Counted from the stretch's first letter, positions 44,233 to 53,736 are shown. The stretch is DNA of 64,000 bases from Futiania mangrovi (GCF_024158125.1 NZ_JAMZFT010000001.1:1302001-1366000), one strand, 5' to 3'. The notes: a model not told the origin generated them from the sequence alone. Numbers and translations are program-made.

Positions 44233-45207
44233 ATGACGATGAGGAACATCGTGATCGGGGCCGCGTCCGCGTTGGCGATTCTCGGTCTCGCGGGAACCGC
44301 GACCGCAGCCGAGCAGCAGTTCATTTCCATCGGTACGGGCGGCGTCACGGGCGTCTACTACCCGACCGGCGGCGCGATCTGCCGACTGGTGAACAAGGAC
44401 CGCAAGGAGCACGGCATCCGCTGCTCGGTGGAGTCCACCGGCGGCTCGGTCTACAACATCAACACGGTGCGCTCCGGCGAGCTGGAGTTCGGCGTGGCCC
44501 AGTCCGACTGGCAGTACCATGCCTACAACGGCACTTCGAAATTCGAGGAAGCCGGCGCATTCGAAGGGCTGCGCGCGGTCTTCTCCGTGCATCCCGAGCC
44601 GTTCACGCTGATCGTGCGTGCCGATTCCGGCATCACCTCGTTCGAGGGCCTGAAGGGTAAGCGCGTCAACGTCGGCAACCCCGGTTCGGGTCAGCGCGCG
44701 ACGATGGAAGTCGTCATGGACGCCTTCGGCATGAAGATGGACGACTTCTCGCTGGCTGCCGAACTCAAGGGTTCGGAAATGGCCGCCGCCCTCTGCGACA
44801 ACAAGATCGACGCGATGATCTACACGATCGGCCACCCGGCCGCGGCGATCAAGGAGGCGACGACCGCCTGCGACGCCAAGCTGATCTCCGTCACCGGCGC
44901 GCCGATCGACAAGCTGGTGTCCGAGAACCCCTACTACCGCGTCGCCACCATCCCCGCCGGCATGTACCGCGGCACGGATGAGGACGTGACCACCTTCGGC
45001 GTCGGCGCGACCTTCGTTTCCTCCTCCGACGTGTCGGAAGAGGTTGTCTATGTCGTGACCAAGGCGGTGTTCGAGAACATCGACGACTTCCGCCGCCTGC
45101 ATCCCGCCTTCGCGAACCTCGATCCGAAGGAAATGATCAGCGACGGCCTGTCCGCGCCGATCCACGACGGGGCGATGAAGTACTACAAGGAGAAGGGCTG
45201 GAAGTAA
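44233..45207 (+). CDS. TAXI-family TRAP transporter solute-binding protein
   Basis: 324 residues. Signal peptide ending TATAA (about 26), then the TAXI signature [20 protein letters not shown]. Later landmarks are [40 protein letters not shown] and the C-terminal [20 protein letters not shown]. It delivers a carboxylate or amino-acid-like solute to the fused permease encoded next. Two conserved cysteines (ICRLV and RCSV) probably form a disulfide. AAGAAAGGG precedes the start. Substrate unknown; TAXI proteins have been linked to glutamate. Confidence 0.94.
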   Translation: MTMRNIVIGAASALAILGLAGTATAAEQQFISIGTGGVTGVYYPTGGAICRLVNKDRKEHGIRCSVESTGGSVYNINTVRSGELEFGVAQSDWQYHAYNGTSKFEEAGAFEGLRAVFSVHPEPFTLIVRADSGITSFEGLKGKRVNVGNPGSGQRATMEVVMDAFGMKMDDFSLAAELKGSEMAAALCDNKIDAMIYTIGHPAAAIKEATTACDAKLISVTGAPIDKLVSENPYYRVATIPAGMYRGTDEDVTTFGVGATFVSSSDVSEEVVYVVTKAVFENIDDFRRLHPAFANLDPKEMISDGLSAPIHDGAMKYYKEKGWK

Positions 45208-45324
45208 GTCAGCCCGGAGGTGGCGCGGCTCCGGAAAGGGGCCGCGCCATTTTCCCATAAGGCTCCCCGATCGAACGGGGACATGACCGCTTCAGCATTC
45301 CGACAGCACAAGGGGGGACTGGGG

Positions 45325-47931
45325 ATGAGCGATCGTGCAGCCGGAACCGGCGCGGTCTCAGCGGGCGACCTCGTTGCCGAAACGGATACCGGCGCGCGCC
45401 AGCCGCCAGGTGCCATGGGCACGGTCATCGCGGCCACGGCCTTCATCTGGTCGCTGTTCCAGCTCTACATCTCCTCGCCCCTGCCCTTCATCCTGACGCG
45501 GATAACGGGCCTCAACCTCGTCTTCAACACGGACGAGGCGCGCGCGATCCACCTCGCCTTCGGGTTCGGGCTCGCCGCGCTGGCCTACCCGCTCTTCAAG
45601 TCGAGCCCGCGCGACCGGATCCCCCTCTACGACTGGCTCCTGGTGATCCTGGGCGTCGGCGCGTGTCTCTATCTCGTGGTGTTCGCCGACTCCATTTCGA
45701 CGCGGCCCGGCCTGCCGACCGCGACGGACCTCGTCGTCTCCTCCGTGGGCCTCGTGGTTCTGCTGATCTCCGCCTACCGGGCGCTCGGGCTGCCGCTCGT
45801 GATCGTGGCGTCGGTGTTCCTGCTTTACGTGTTCTTCGGCCACAACCCGGTGCTGCCGGACGCGATCCAGTGGAAGGGCGCGTCCTACGGCAAGGCGATG
45901 TGGCATTTCTGGATGCAGACCGAGGGTGTGTTCGGCGTCGCGCTGGGCGTCTCGGCCTCCATGATCTTCCTGTTCGTGCTGTTCGGCGCGCTGCTCGACA
46001 AGGCGGGGGCCGGCAACTATTTCATCCAGGTCGCCTACTCGCTGCTCGGCCATTTGCGCGGCGGGCCGGCGAAGGCGGCGGTCCTGTCGTCGGCCATGAC
46101 CGGCATGATCTCGGGCTCGTCCATCGCCAACACTGTGACGACGGGCACCTTCACCATCCCGCTGATGAAGCGCACGGGTTTTCCCGCGGAGAAGGCAGGC
46201 GCGGTCGAGGTCGCGTCGTCGACCAACGGCCAGCTGACCCCGCCCGTCATGGGCGCGGCGGCGTTCCTGATGGTCGAATATGTCGGCATCTCCTACCTGG
46301 AGGTGGTGCGGCATGCCTTCCTGCCGGCGGTGATTTCCTACATCGCGCTGCTCTACATCGTGCATCTCGAGGCCCTGAAACTCGGCCTCAAGGGCATGGA
46401 GCGGTCGGGGCCTGCCCGCACCGCGCTGGAGCGCCTGTTCGGCGTGGCGACCGGGTTCGTCGGGGTGATCGTGCTCGCGGCCGCGCTCTACTACGGGCTC
46501 GGGTGGACGAAGGACATCTTCGGGGATGCGACCTTCTACGCCGTCGGGGTCATCTTCGTCGTGGCCTATCTCGCGCTTCTGAAGCTGGCTGCGAGCTATC
46601 CCGACCTGAAGGCCGACGATCCCGAAGCCGATATCACCGAGATTCCCGATCCGAAGCGCACAGCCGTCACCGGCCTGCATTTCCTGCTGCCGATCGTCGT
46701 GCTGGTCTGGTGCCTGATGATCGAGCGGCTGTCGCCCGCGCTGTCGGCCTATTGGGCGACCGTCTGCATGGTCTTCATCGTGCTGACGCAACACCCCATC
46801 AAAGCCTTCTTCCGGGGTGAGACGGGCTATGGAGACCGGCTGCGCCGGGGCGTGGCGGAGTTCGTCGCCGGCATGATCTCGGGCGCGCGCAACATGATCG
46901 GCATCGCGGTGGCGACGGGCGCGGCGGGCGTCATCGTCGGCACGATCTCGCTGACCGGCGCGCACCAGGTGATGGGCGAGTTCGTTGAGTTCCTCTCCGG
47001 CGGCAGCCTGATGCTGATGCTGTTCTTCGTCGCGGTACTCAGCCTGATCCTCGGCATGGGGCTGCCGACGACGGCGAACTACATCGTCGTCTCCTCGCTG
47101 ATGGCGCCGGTGATCGTGTCGCTCGGCGCTGCCAACGGGCTGATCGTGCCGCTGATCGCGGTGCACATGTTCGTCTTCTACTTCGGCATCCTCGCCGACG
47201 ACACGCCTCCGGTGGGGCTTGCGGCGTTCGCAGCCGCCGCGATCAGCCGGGGCGACCCGATCATGACCGGCGTGCAGGGCTTCATGTACGACATCCGCAC
47301 GGCCCTCCTGCCCTTCCTGTTCATCTTCAACACCGACCTGCTGCTGATCAACGTGACCTTCGTGCAGGGCATCTTCGTCTTCATCGTCGCGCTGGTCGCC
47401 ATGTTGCTGTTCGCGGCGGCGACACAAGGCTATTTCCTCGCCCGCAGCCGGCTTTGGGAGACGGCGGCGCTGCTGCTGATCGCCTTCACGCTGTTCCGCC
47501 CGGGCTACTGGCTCGACCAGATCGCCGACCCTTATGTCGAGGTTCAGGCCACGCAGATCTTCGAGGCGGCGGAGGCCAAGCCGTCGGGCGACACGCTGCG
47601 CGTCCTGGTCGAGGGCGAGGAGCTTGGTACCGGCCAGATCGTGTCGAAGGCCGTGCGCCTGCCGCTGGGCGAGGCGGGGCCGTCCGGCGCGGAGCGGTTG
47701 CTGGCGAACGCGGGTCTGGAGTTCCGCGTCGACGGCGACCGCGTGTTCGTCGACAACCTCGAATTCGGCGGCTTTGCCGAGCAGAACGGCATCGACTTCG
47801 ACTGGGAGGTGCTGAAGGTCGAGGTGGCGGCGGAGCGGATGCCGAAGGAGGTGTTCTACCTCCCTGCCCTGGCGCTTCTGGCCGTGGTGGTGCTGTTCCA
47901 GCGCCGCCGCCAGACCGTCCCGGCCTTCTGA
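45325..47931 (+). CDS. TRAP transporter fused permease (TAXI type) with DUF3394 tail
   Basis: 868 residues from ATG 45325 (GGGGGG upstream; earlier in-frame starts exist). It fuses the small (DctQ-like) and large (DctM-like) membrane subunits, with about 16-18 helices. DctM landmarks: HFWMQTEGVFGVALGVSASM, SGSSIANTVTTGTFTIPLMK, EVASSTNGQLTPPVMGAAAF and GMGLPTTANYIVVSSLMAP. After about residue 690 a periplasmic segment (LRVLVEGEELGTGQ to FDWEVLKVEVAAERMPK) and a final helix match DUF3394, a tail known in this subgroup. Sodium-dependent secondary import with the adjacent binding protein. Confidence 0.93.
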   Translation: MSDRAAGTGAVSAGDLVAETDTGARQPPGAMGTVIAATAFIWSLFQLYISSPLPFILTRITGLNLVFNTDEARAIHLAFGFGLAALAYPLFKSSPRDRIPLYDWLLVILGVGACLYLVVFADSISTRPGLPTATDLVVSSVGLVVLLISAYRALGLPLVIVASVFLLYVFFGHNPVLPDAIQWKGASYGKAMWHFWMQTEGVFGVALGVSASMIFLFVLFGALLDKAGAGNYFIQVAYSLLGHLRGGPAKAAVLSSAMTGMISGSSIANTVTTGTFTIPLMKRTGFPAEKAGAVEVASSTNGQLTPPVMGAAAFLMVEYVGISYLEVVRHAFLPAVISYIALLYIVHLEALKLGLKGMERSGPARTALERLFGVATGFVGVIVLAAALYYGLGWTKDIFGDATFYAVGVIFVVAYLALLKLAASYPDLKADDPEADITEIPDPKRTAVTGLHFLLPIVVLVWCLMIERLSPALSAYWATVCMVFIVLTQHPIKAFFRGETGYGDRLRRGVAEFVAGMISGARNMIGIAVATGAAGVIVGTISLTGAHQVMGEFVEFLSGGSLMLMLFFVAVLSLILGMGLPTTANYIVVSSLMAPVIVSLGAANGLIVPLIAVHMFVFYFGILADDTPPVGLAAFAAAAISRGDPIMTGVQGFMYDIRTALLPFLFIFNTDLLLINVTFVQGIFVFIVALVAMLLFAAATQGYFLARSRLWETAALLLIAFTLFRPGYWLDQIADPYVEVQATQIFEAAEAKPSGDTLRVLVEGEELGTGQIVSKAVRLPLGEAGPSGAERLLANAGLEFRVDGDRVFVDNLEFGGFAEQNGIDFDWEVLKVEVAAERMPKEVFYLPALALLAVVVLFQRRRQTVPAF

Positions 47932-47946
47932 GGGGGAGAGACGCCC

Positions 47947-48375
47947 ATGTACCGCGACATCCTGCTGCCGGTGGACCTCGCCCACACCGGCCACGACAGG
48001 CCGGCCATCGGCCAGGCGCTGAAACTGGCGGAGACGTTCGGGGCAAAGCTGCACGTGATGACCGTACTGCCCGACTACGGCATGAGCATCGTCGGCTCCT
48101 ACTTCCCGCCCGACTTCGAGAAGAAGGGGCTGAAGAAGGCGGATGAGGAGTTGCACGCCTTCGTCAAGCGCACGGTGCCGGAGGGCATGCCCGTCCAGCA
48201 CATCGTGGCGCACGGCACGGTCTACAAGGAGATCGTGAAGGCGGCGAAGGAGACGGGCTGCGACCTGATCGTGATGACGCCCGGCCGCTCGGCGTTCGAG
48301 GACTTCCTGATCGGCCCGAACGCCGCCCGCGTCATGCGCCACGCCCCCTGCTCCGTCCTGCTGGTGAGGGAGTGA
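47947..48375 (+). CDS. Universal stress protein UspA family
   Basis: 142 residues, single Usp domain. N-terminal ILLPVDLAHTG strand and C-terminal LIVMTPGRSAFEDFLIGPNA, the nucleotide-binding loop in which the usual GS is replaced by GPN, then RVMRHAPCSVLLVRE. It begins 15 bases after the TRAP permease; Usp proteins are known companions and regulators of TRAP transporters (as TeaD for TeaABC). Likely a regulator of this transporter. Confidence 0.93.
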   Translation: MYRDILLPVDLAHTGHDRPAIGQALKLAETFGAKLHVMTVLPDYGMSIVGSYFPPDFEKKGLKKADEELHAFVKRTVPEGMPVQHIVAHGTVYKEIVKAAKETGCDLIVMTPGRSAFEDFLIGPNAARVMRHAPCSVLLVRE

Positions 48376-48395
48376 GAGACGGCGCGGGCGGAAAC

Positions 48396-48472
<77 letters not shown>

Positions 48473-48590
48473 CCTTGGGCGATGACTCGCGCGGAAAGAT
48501 AGCGCAAAGGCGCGGCGCACGCACGCAGACAGAGCGGGCGCGCGACGAAACACGGGCACGGGGCGGACGTCCGATACGGGCGGGTCTGCC

Positions 48591-48899
48591 TCAGTGCGAC
48601 CACTGCTCCCGCCGGTTGAAGGCGAAATTGGCCGAATAGGACTTGGTCGCGCGCGCCATCTCGTGCGGCTCGACCAGGCGGAAGGCGATGCCGTGGCGCT
48701 TCGCGTAGTCGATTGCGCCTTCCTTCGTCTCGAAGCGCAACTTGACCTGCGTCGCCTGCGTGTCGCCCGAGCCGGTCCAGCCCATCAGCGGATCGACGCG
48801 CTTCTTCTCCTCCGGCTCGAACTCCAGCACCCATTTGCGGGTGTTGGCCTTGCCGGACTGCATGGCGGTCTTCGCGGGCTTGTAGATGCGGGCGACCAT
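48591..48899 (-). CDS. NADH dehydrogenase accessory subunit (NDUFS4-like ETC complex I)
   Basis: 102 residues from ATG 48899 (a GTG four codons upstream is less likely). ETC complex I conserved region: [73 protein letters not shown]. This is the bacterial counterpart of mitochondrial NDUFS4, found only in Alphaproteobacteria and mitochondria, so it supports the taxonomic assignment. It stands alone between two tRNA genes. Confidence 0.93.
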   Translation of the reverse strand: MVARIYKPAKTAMQSGKANTRKWVLEFEPEEKKRVDPLMGWTGSGDTQATQVKLRFETKEGAIDYAKRHGIAFRLVEPHEMARATKSYSANFAFNRREQWSH

Positions 48900-48964
48900 C
48901 GCGTTCTGCACCTTCTACGTTGCGGCGGGCGCGCGCGGCATCCGCCCGCCCTGCCGGAGTTGTC

Positions 48965-49041
48965 TGGTCGGGGCGGCGTGATTCGAACACGCGACCCTCT
49001 GCTCCCAAAGCAGATGCGCTACCAGGCTGCGCTACGCCCCG
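48965..49041 (-). tRNA. tRNA-Pro (TGG)
   Basis: 77 bases on the minus strand: acceptor CGGGGCG/CGCCCCG, anticodon loop TTTGGGA (anticodon TGG), T-arm TGTTCGAATCA, discriminator A and encoded CCA. Confidence 0.97.
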
Positions 49042-49122
49042 ATTTGCCACGGGGAATTACACCATGCCACGGGGGCAAACAAGTTCGGAAGCCCCCGCGC
49101 GGGCGGCGTTCGCGCGTCCGCC

Positions 49123-49620
49123 CTACTCCCGGCTTGGCAGGATCACGCGGTCTCCGGGCTCCGCCCCGATCTCGCGCGCGCGTCCGCCCGCGATCTCGAG
49201 CACCGCGGTCACCGGCTCCCCCGCCGATATGGTCTCCAGCGAGAGGGGTCGCGCGTTGCGCGCGATGCGGGCGACGGTCCCGTCGGCGCGGATGAACAGC
49301 ATGTCGAGCGGGATGAGCGTGTTCTTCATCCACATGGTGACGACCTGCGGCCGGTCGTAGAAGAAGATCATGCCCGCGTCGTCCGCCAGATGCTCCCGAT
49401 GCATCAGGCCGGTCGCGCGCGCCTCGGGCGTGTCGGCGATCTCGACCGCGAAGACATGGGCGCCGGTCGCCGTCTCCACCGTCACCTGCGCCTCGCCCTC
49501 GCAGCCCGCCAGAAGCAGGGCGAGCGCGGCAAGGGCTGCCAGCAGCCCCGCCCTGAGCGCACTTGCAGGCCGCCGCCCGTCCCCTATAACCGAACCGATG
49601 CGCAGCGCCGGAGCCGTCAT
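49123..49620 (-). CDS. DUF192 lipoprotein
   Basis: 165 residues. Lipobox LLLAGC (Cys at about 40) after a hydrophobic stretch predicts a lipoprotein. DUF192 core: [67 protein letters not shown] lies upstream of the ATG at 49620, which overlaps the ATG of the divergent ABC gene (CATG). Function of DUF192 is unknown. Confidence 0.9.
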   Translation of the reverse strand: MTAPALRIGSVIGDGRRPASALRAGLLAALAALALLLAGCEGEAQVTVETATGAHVFAVEIADTPEARATGLMHREHLADDAGMIFFYDRPQVVTMWMKNTLIPLDMLFIRADGTVARIARNARPLSLETISAGEPVTAVLEIAGGRAREIGAEPGDRVILPSRE

Positions 49621-50398
49621 GCCTTCACCCTCGCCGTTCCCGACTTCGCCGGAGCGCGCGCCCGCAATCGCGGTCGCGGGGCTGACGCTGCTCTATGGCG
49701 GCACCCCGCTTTATGACGGGTTCTCGGCGGAGTTTCCAGCGGGCCGGACGACCGCGCTGCTGGGCCGGTCGGGCGTCGGCAAGTCGACGTTGCTCAAGGC
49801 CATCGCGGGACTCGCACCCGCGCAAGCCGGGCGCGTGACGGACGGCGGCGGCGCGGACCTCACAGGCCGCGTCGCCTACATGGACCAGAAGCCGCTGCTG
49901 ATGCCCTGGCTCAGCGTGCTGGAGAACGTGACCCTGGGCGCGCGGCTGCGGGGGGAGCGCGCAGATACCGCCCGCGCCCGCGCGATACTCGCCGAAGTGG
50001 GGCTTGCGGGCCGCGAGCGCGACCGGCCCGCGGCGCTGTCCGGCGGCATGCGCCAGCGCGCGGCGCTCGCCCGCACGCTGATGGAGGACAAGTCCGCGGT
50101 GCTGATGGACGAGCCCTTCTCCGCCGTAGACGCCATCACGCGGCTGGAGTTGCAGGCGCTGGCGGTCCGGATGCTCGCGGGCCGCACCTGCCTGCTCGTC
50201 ACGCACGACCCGCTGGAGGCGCTGGTGCTCGCCGACCGCATCCACGTGCTGGAGGGCGCGCCGGTGCGCCTGTCCCCGGCGCTGGAGCCCGATGCGGAAG
50301 GCGCAGGCGCGCCCCCGCGGGCGCCCGCCGACGCCGCCGTGCGCCCCCTGCTCGACCGGCTGATCGGCAGCCTGCGCGGTGCGGAGACGGTCCCATGA
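49619..50398 (+). CDS. ABC transporter ATP-binding protein (nitrate/taurine/HMP type)
   Basis: 259 residues from ATG 49619 (GGAG five bases upstream; ATG 49598 is an alternative). Walker A GRSGVGKST, Q-loop MDQKPLLMPWLSVLENV, signature LSGGMRQR, Walker B AVLMDEPFSAVD, switch THDPLEAL. It resembles the ATPases of SsuB/TauB/ThiZ importers. The start codon overlaps the divergent DUF192 start. It is followed by a permease with a 4-base overlap; no substrate-binding protein is encoded nearby, so the solute is unknown. A pyrimidine precursor is one candidate. Confidence 0.9.
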   Translation: MPSPSPFPTSPERAPAIAVAGLTLLYGGTPLYDGFSAEFPAGRTTALLGRSGVGKSTLLKAIAGLAPAQAGRVTDGGGADLTGRVAYMDQKPLLMPWLSVLENVTLGARLRGERADTARARAILAEVGLAGRERDRPAALSGGMRQRAALARTLMEDKSAVLMDEPFSAVDAITRLELQALAVRMLAGRTCLLVTHDPLEALVLADRIHVLEGAPVRLSPALEPDAEGAGAPPRAPADAAVRPLLDRLIGSLRGAETVP

Positions 50399-51156
50399 TC
50401 CGCGGAGCCGTCACTGCCGCGGGGCTCCTCGCGCTCTGGTGGCTCGTGACGGTCGCGACGGCCGTGCCCGCCTACATCCTGCCGGGGCCGGACCGCGTGC
50501 TTGCAGCGCTCTGGACCCATCGCGCGGTGCTGGCGGAAAACGCGGGCGTGACGCTGCTGGAGATCGTGCTGGGGCTGGCGCTCGGTCTCGCGCTTGGCGT
50601 CGGGGCGGCGCTGGGCATGGCGATGTCTGCGCGCGCGGAACGCTGGGTGAAGCCTGTCATCGTGATCAGCCAGGCGCTGCCGGTCTTCGCGCTCGCGCCC
50701 ATTCTCGTGCTCTGGCTGGGGTTCGGGCTCGCCTCCAAGGTGGCGATGGCGGCGCTGATCATCTTCTTTCCGGTGGCGGCCGCCTTCCACGACGGGCTCG
50801 CGCGGACCGAGCCCGGCTGGATCGACCTTGCACGCACGCTGAGGGCGCGGCCCGGCGCCCGCGTCCGCGCGGGCGACCTGCGCATCCTCTGGCATATCCG
50901 GATGCCCGCAGCGCTGCCGGCGCTGGCGTCGGGCGCGCGCGTCGCGGCAGCGGTTGCCCCCATCGGCGCGGTCGTGGGCGAATGGGTGGGATCGAGCGCG
51001 GGCCTCGGCCGCCTGATGCTGCACGCCAACGCGCGGCTTCAGGTCGATCTCATGTTCGCTGCCCTGCTGGTGCTCGCGGTCATGGCGCTGGCCGTGTGGG
51101 CGCTCGTGGATACCAGCTTCCGCCGCCTGGTGCGCTGGAACGCCACCGACAGCTGA
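50395..51156 (+). CDS. ABC transporter permease (SsuC/ThiX type)
   Basis: 253 residues, six predicted helices (first AAGLLALWWLVTVATAVPAY). SsuC/TauC-like landmarks are ALPVFALAPILVLWLGFGLA and the coupling loop RILWHIRMPAALPALASGAR followed by GAVVGEWVGSSAGLGRLM. The ATG overlaps the TGA of the ATPase gene. Orphan importer: binding protein missing from the neighbourhood. Confidence 0.9.
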   Translation: MIRGAVTAAGLLALWWLVTVATAVPAYILPGPDRVLAALWTHRAVLAENAGVTLLEIVLGLALGLALGVGAALGMAMSARAERWVKPVIVISQALPVFALAPILVLWLGFGLASKVAMAALIIFFPVAAAFHDGLARTEPGWIDLARTLRARPGARVRAGDLRILWHIRMPAALPALASGARVAAAVAPIGAVVGEWVGSSAGLGRLMLHANARLQVDLMFAALLVLAVMALAVWALVDTSFRRLVRWNATDS

Positions 51157-51174
51157 CCGGCGGACCGAGGTTCG

Positions 51175-51726
51175 TCAGCCCTCGCGCACCTCGATGTAGA
51201 TGGCGGACCGGCCCTTGCCTCCCATCTCGAAGGCGACACGCACGGACTGCCCTTCCTCGAGGTGCAGAAGGCCGCTGCGGCGCAGGGTCTCCATGTGCAC
51301 GAAGATGTCGCCGCCGTCGGCGGTCCCGTCCACGAGGAAGCCGTAGCCCTTGACCCGGTTGAACCATTTGACCGTTGCATCGATCAGTTCGTCCTCGGGC
51401 GGGCGCTCGGTCTGGACCTCGCGCATCTGGCCGTTCAGCATCTGCGCGCGCTGCTGCAGGACATCGGCCTCCGGCATCGCGATCTCGAAGACCTGAACGG
51501 CCTGAAGCCCGCGTTTGCCCTCGACCACGTCGCAGGCAATCGTCATTCCCTCGGTCAGCGTCGTCCGGCTGTAGGGACCGAGCGCGGAATGGTGCAGAAG
51601 CACATCCCCCGTGCCCTCGTCGGGCACGATGAATCCGTAGCCCTTGACCGGATCGAACCACTTTAACGTTCCACGCAACCGGAACACTTCCGGCTCCTTG
51701 CGCGAGGCACCTACATCCCCAGACAT
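51175..51726 (-). CDS. Protein with two cold-shock domains
   Basis: 183 residues from ATG 51726 (GGTGGGGG upstream). Two CSD OB-folds: about 17-80 ([29 protein letters not shown]) and about 113-178 ([29 protein letters not shown]). RNP1 (KGYGFI/L) is intact in both; RNP2 is VFVH-like in the second and VLLHH in the first. Double-CSD proteins are an alphaproteobacterial feature (Caulobacter CspC/CspD type) and serve as RNA chaperones in cold or stationary phase. It is convergent with the ABC permease and divergent from the mrp operon. Confidence 0.92.
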   Translation of the reverse strand: MSGDVGASRKEPEVFRLRGTLKWFDPVKGYGFIVPDEGTGDVLLHHSALGPYSRTTLTEGMTIACDVVEGKRGLQAVQVFEIAMPEADVLQQRAQMLNGQMREVQTERPPEDELIDATVKWFNRVKGYGFLVDGTADGGDIFVHMETLRRSGLLHLEEGQSVRVAFEMGGKGRSAIYIEVREG

Positions 51727-51858
51727 GACCCCCACCCCAATGAGAAGCTACTTTAGCCTTCGATTATGAGGCCTACAGTTTAAACAAAAGACAAGAGACT
51801 CTCCAAACCCATTGAAAGAAAACACCAATTAGGATGTATGAGCCTACCGGCCTCACAC

Positions 51859-51886
51859 GTGCCGCGTGTGCAGCGGCACATTTTTT
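51859..51886 (+). terminator. Intrinsic terminator-like hairpin in the leader region of the mrp operon
   Basis: GTGCCGC/GCGGCAC stem with a 7-base loop followed by ATTTTTT, 114 bases before mrpE. There is no gene on the plus strand upstream to end, so it is either an attenuator of the mrp transcript or the end of a small RNA starting in the AT-rich 51770-51850 stretch, which also contains the palindrome GTTTAAAC. Confidence 0.6.
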
Positions 51887-52000
51887 GACTTCCGGAACCT
51901 TGCGGGCGGCATCCGGACGCGCTACTTGCGACGGAACGTCAAGAACGACCGCGCACATGGCGCGGCGGCAGGCAGGGCACGAGGGGGAGTAACGGGGGTC

Positions 52001-52477
52001 ATGCTGCATTCCGTGACGCTGGGTCTCGGTCTGGCGGTCCTGTGGCTGGCGTTGTCCGGCTATTATGACAAGCCCCTGCTTCTGGGACTTGGCGTATTTT
52101 CCGTGCTGCTCGTGACCTGGATCGCGCGCCGCATGGACGTGGTCGACGGCGAAGCCGTGCCGCTTCAGATGCGCTCCGCCATCTTCGGGTACTGGCCCTG
52201 GCTCGGCAAGGAAATCACCAAGTCCGCCATCGCCGTGTGCAAGCTTGCGCTCGGCCCGAAATCCGCGCTGTCGCCGACGCTCGTGCGGGTCAAGGCATCG
52301 CAGAGGACGGATCTGGGCCGTGTGACCTATGCCAACTCCATCACGCTGACGCCGGGAACGGTCACGGTCGACATCGACGAGGACGTCCTTCTCGTCCACG
52401 GCCTGACGCGGGCCATGGCCGCGGATGTCGAGGCGGGCGAGATCGACCGGCGCGTCACCGCGGCAGAGGGGCGGTAG
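52001..52477 (+). CDS. mrpE: Cation/proton antiporter subunit E
   Basis: 158 residues from ATG 52001 (AACGGGGG upstream). MrpE/MnhE family: two N-terminal helices (VTLGLGLAVLWLALSGYYDK and GLGVFSVLLVTWIARR), then LKSALSPTLVRVK-type and YANSITLTPGTVTVDIDEDV, which is diagnostic. First gene of the mrp-type operon, tightly followed by mrpF. Part of the membrane complex exchanging sodium for protons. Confidence 0.95.
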   Translation: MLHSVTLGLGLAVLWLALSGYYDKPLLLGLGVFSVLLVTWIARRMDVVDGEAVPLQMRSAIFGYWPWLGKEITKSAIAVCKLALGPKSALSPTLVRVKASQRTDLGRVTYANSITLTPGTVTVDIDEDVLLVHGLTRAMAADVEAGEIDRRVTAAEGR

Positions 52478-52481
52478 CGCG

Positions 52482-52808
52482 ATGTTCCTCGCCGCCACAA
52501 TTGCCGTCCTGGTCGCGCTGGCGCTGACGCTGGTGCGCCTGTTCGCGGGGCCGTCGCTCTACGACCGCGTGCTCGCGCTCAATTCTGTCGGCACCAAGAC
52601 CGTGCTGCTGATCGGTCTCGTCGGCTTCCTGACGGAACGGCCGGAGTTCCTCGACATTGCGCTTCTCTACGCGCTGATCAATTTCGCAGGCACGTTCGTG
52701 ATCCTGAAGTTCTTCCGGTACCGTGCCGTCGGCGACATGGCGCACCAGAGCATGGACACGCTCAGCGCCGACACGCCGCGCGATCCGCGTGGGGAGGACC
52801 GGCGATGA
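52482..52808 (+). CDS. mrpF: Cation/proton antiporter subunit F
   Basis: 108 residues, three helices, MrpF signature RLFAGPSLYDRVLALNSVGT and LDIALLYALINFAGTFVILK. The ATG at 52482 lies 4 bases after mrpE. The end overlaps mrpG by 4 bases. Small membrane subunit that supports assembly of the complex. Confidence 0.95.
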   Translation: MFLAATIAVLVALALTLVRLFAGPSLYDRVLALNSVGTKTVLLIGLVGFLTERPEFLDIALLYALINFAGTFVILKFFRYRAVGDMAHQSMDTLSADTPRDPRGEDRR

Positions 52809-53170
52809 GTGCGAGCGAACTCCTCGCCCTCGCGCTCGACGCGGCAAGCTGGGCACTGCTGGTGACCGGCGGGCTGATGCTGGTGATCGGCGCCATAGGC
52901 CTTCTGCGGTTTCCCGACTTCTACACGCGCCTGCACGCGGGCGGCGTGATCGACACGCTGGGCGCCGACCTGATGCTGCTCGGCATGGCGCTGCAGGCGG
53001 GTTTCTCGCTGGTGACCGTGAAACTGCTGCTGATCGGGCTGTTCCTGTTCTTCACCAGCCCGACGTCGACGCATGCCACGGCCAATGCCGCCTATTTCGC
53101 CGGCCTCCGCCCGGTTACGGCGGATGACGGGGACAAGGACGGCGGCCCCAAGCCGGGGGAGCCCGCCTGA
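52805..53170 (+). CDS. mrpG: Cation/proton antiporter subunit G
   Basis: 121 residues. MrpG/MnhG signature: LMLVIGAIGLLRFPDFYTRLH then AGGVIDTLGADLMLLGMALQ, and FTSPTSTHATANAAYF near the C-terminus. It overlaps mrpF and shares its last base with the next start. Confidence 0.95.
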   Translation: MSASELLALALDAASWALLVTGGLMLVIGAIGLLRFPDFYTRLHAGGVIDTLGADLMLLGMALQAGFSLVTVKLLLIGLFLFFTSPTSTHATANAAYFAGLRPVTADDGDKDGGPKPGEPA

Positions 53171-53736
53171 TGGAGATCTACGTCAACGTCGTGCTGATGG
53201 GGATGCTCGCGATCATCGCGCTTGCCATCGTGCGCGTGCGGCATCTCTTTGCCGCGGTGATGCTGGCAGGCGTCTACAGCCTCGTTGCGGCCATCGTCTT
53301 CGTCTCGCTCGACGCGGTGGACGTGGCCTTTACCGAGGCGGCGGTCGGCGCGGGCGTGTCCACGCTGCTGTTCCTCGGGGCGCTGGCGCTCACGACGCGG
53401 CGCGAAAAGGTCGTGCAAGGGCGAAGCATCGTGCCGCTGGTCGTCGTGCTGGCGGTGGGCGCGGCCCTGGTCTACGGCACGCTGGACCTGCCGAAGTTCG
53501 GCGACCCCTCCGCGCCGGTGCAGACCCATGTCGCGCCCTTCTACATCCAGGACACCCGCGACACGATCCAGATCCCGAACATCGTGACGACCGTTCTGGC
53601 GAGTTATCGCGGCTTCGACACGCTGGGCGAGGTGGTCGTGGTCTTCACCGCGGGCATCGGCGTGATCCTGCTGATCGGGCGTGCGCACCTGAGCCAGCGC
53701 CGCCCCGATGACGACAAATCGGGGGAAGAGGCATGA
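53170..53736 (+). CDS. Stand-alone MrpA C-terminal module (MbhD/MbhE-like, DUF4040)
   Basis: 188 residues, about six helices. The first half is MbhD-like (VFVSLDAVDVAFTEAAVGAG, STLLFLGALALTT); the second contains SYRGFDTLGEVVVVFTAGIG, the hallmark of the MrpA C-terminus/MbhE. In canonical Mrp operons this region is fused to the large MrpA antiporter subunit; here it is a separate gene, as in Mbh-type and group 3 complexes. Overlaps mrpB by 4 bases. Confidence 0.88.
   Translation: MEIYVNVVLMGMLAIIALAIVRVRHLFAAVMLAGVYSLVAAIVFVSLDAVDVAFTEAAVGAGVSTLLFLGALALTTRREKVVQGRSIVPLVVVLAVGAALVYGTLDLPKFGDPSAPVQTHVAPFYIQDTRDTIQIPNIVTTVLASYRGFDTLGEVVVVFTAGIGVILLIGRAHLSQRRPDDDKSGEEA

Noticed and set aside
45358-48342. 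A 994-residue minus-strand open frame
   Set aside because: Antisense of the TRAP permease and Usp genes; low-complexity Arg/His/Gln-rich product typical of G/C-rich shadow frames.
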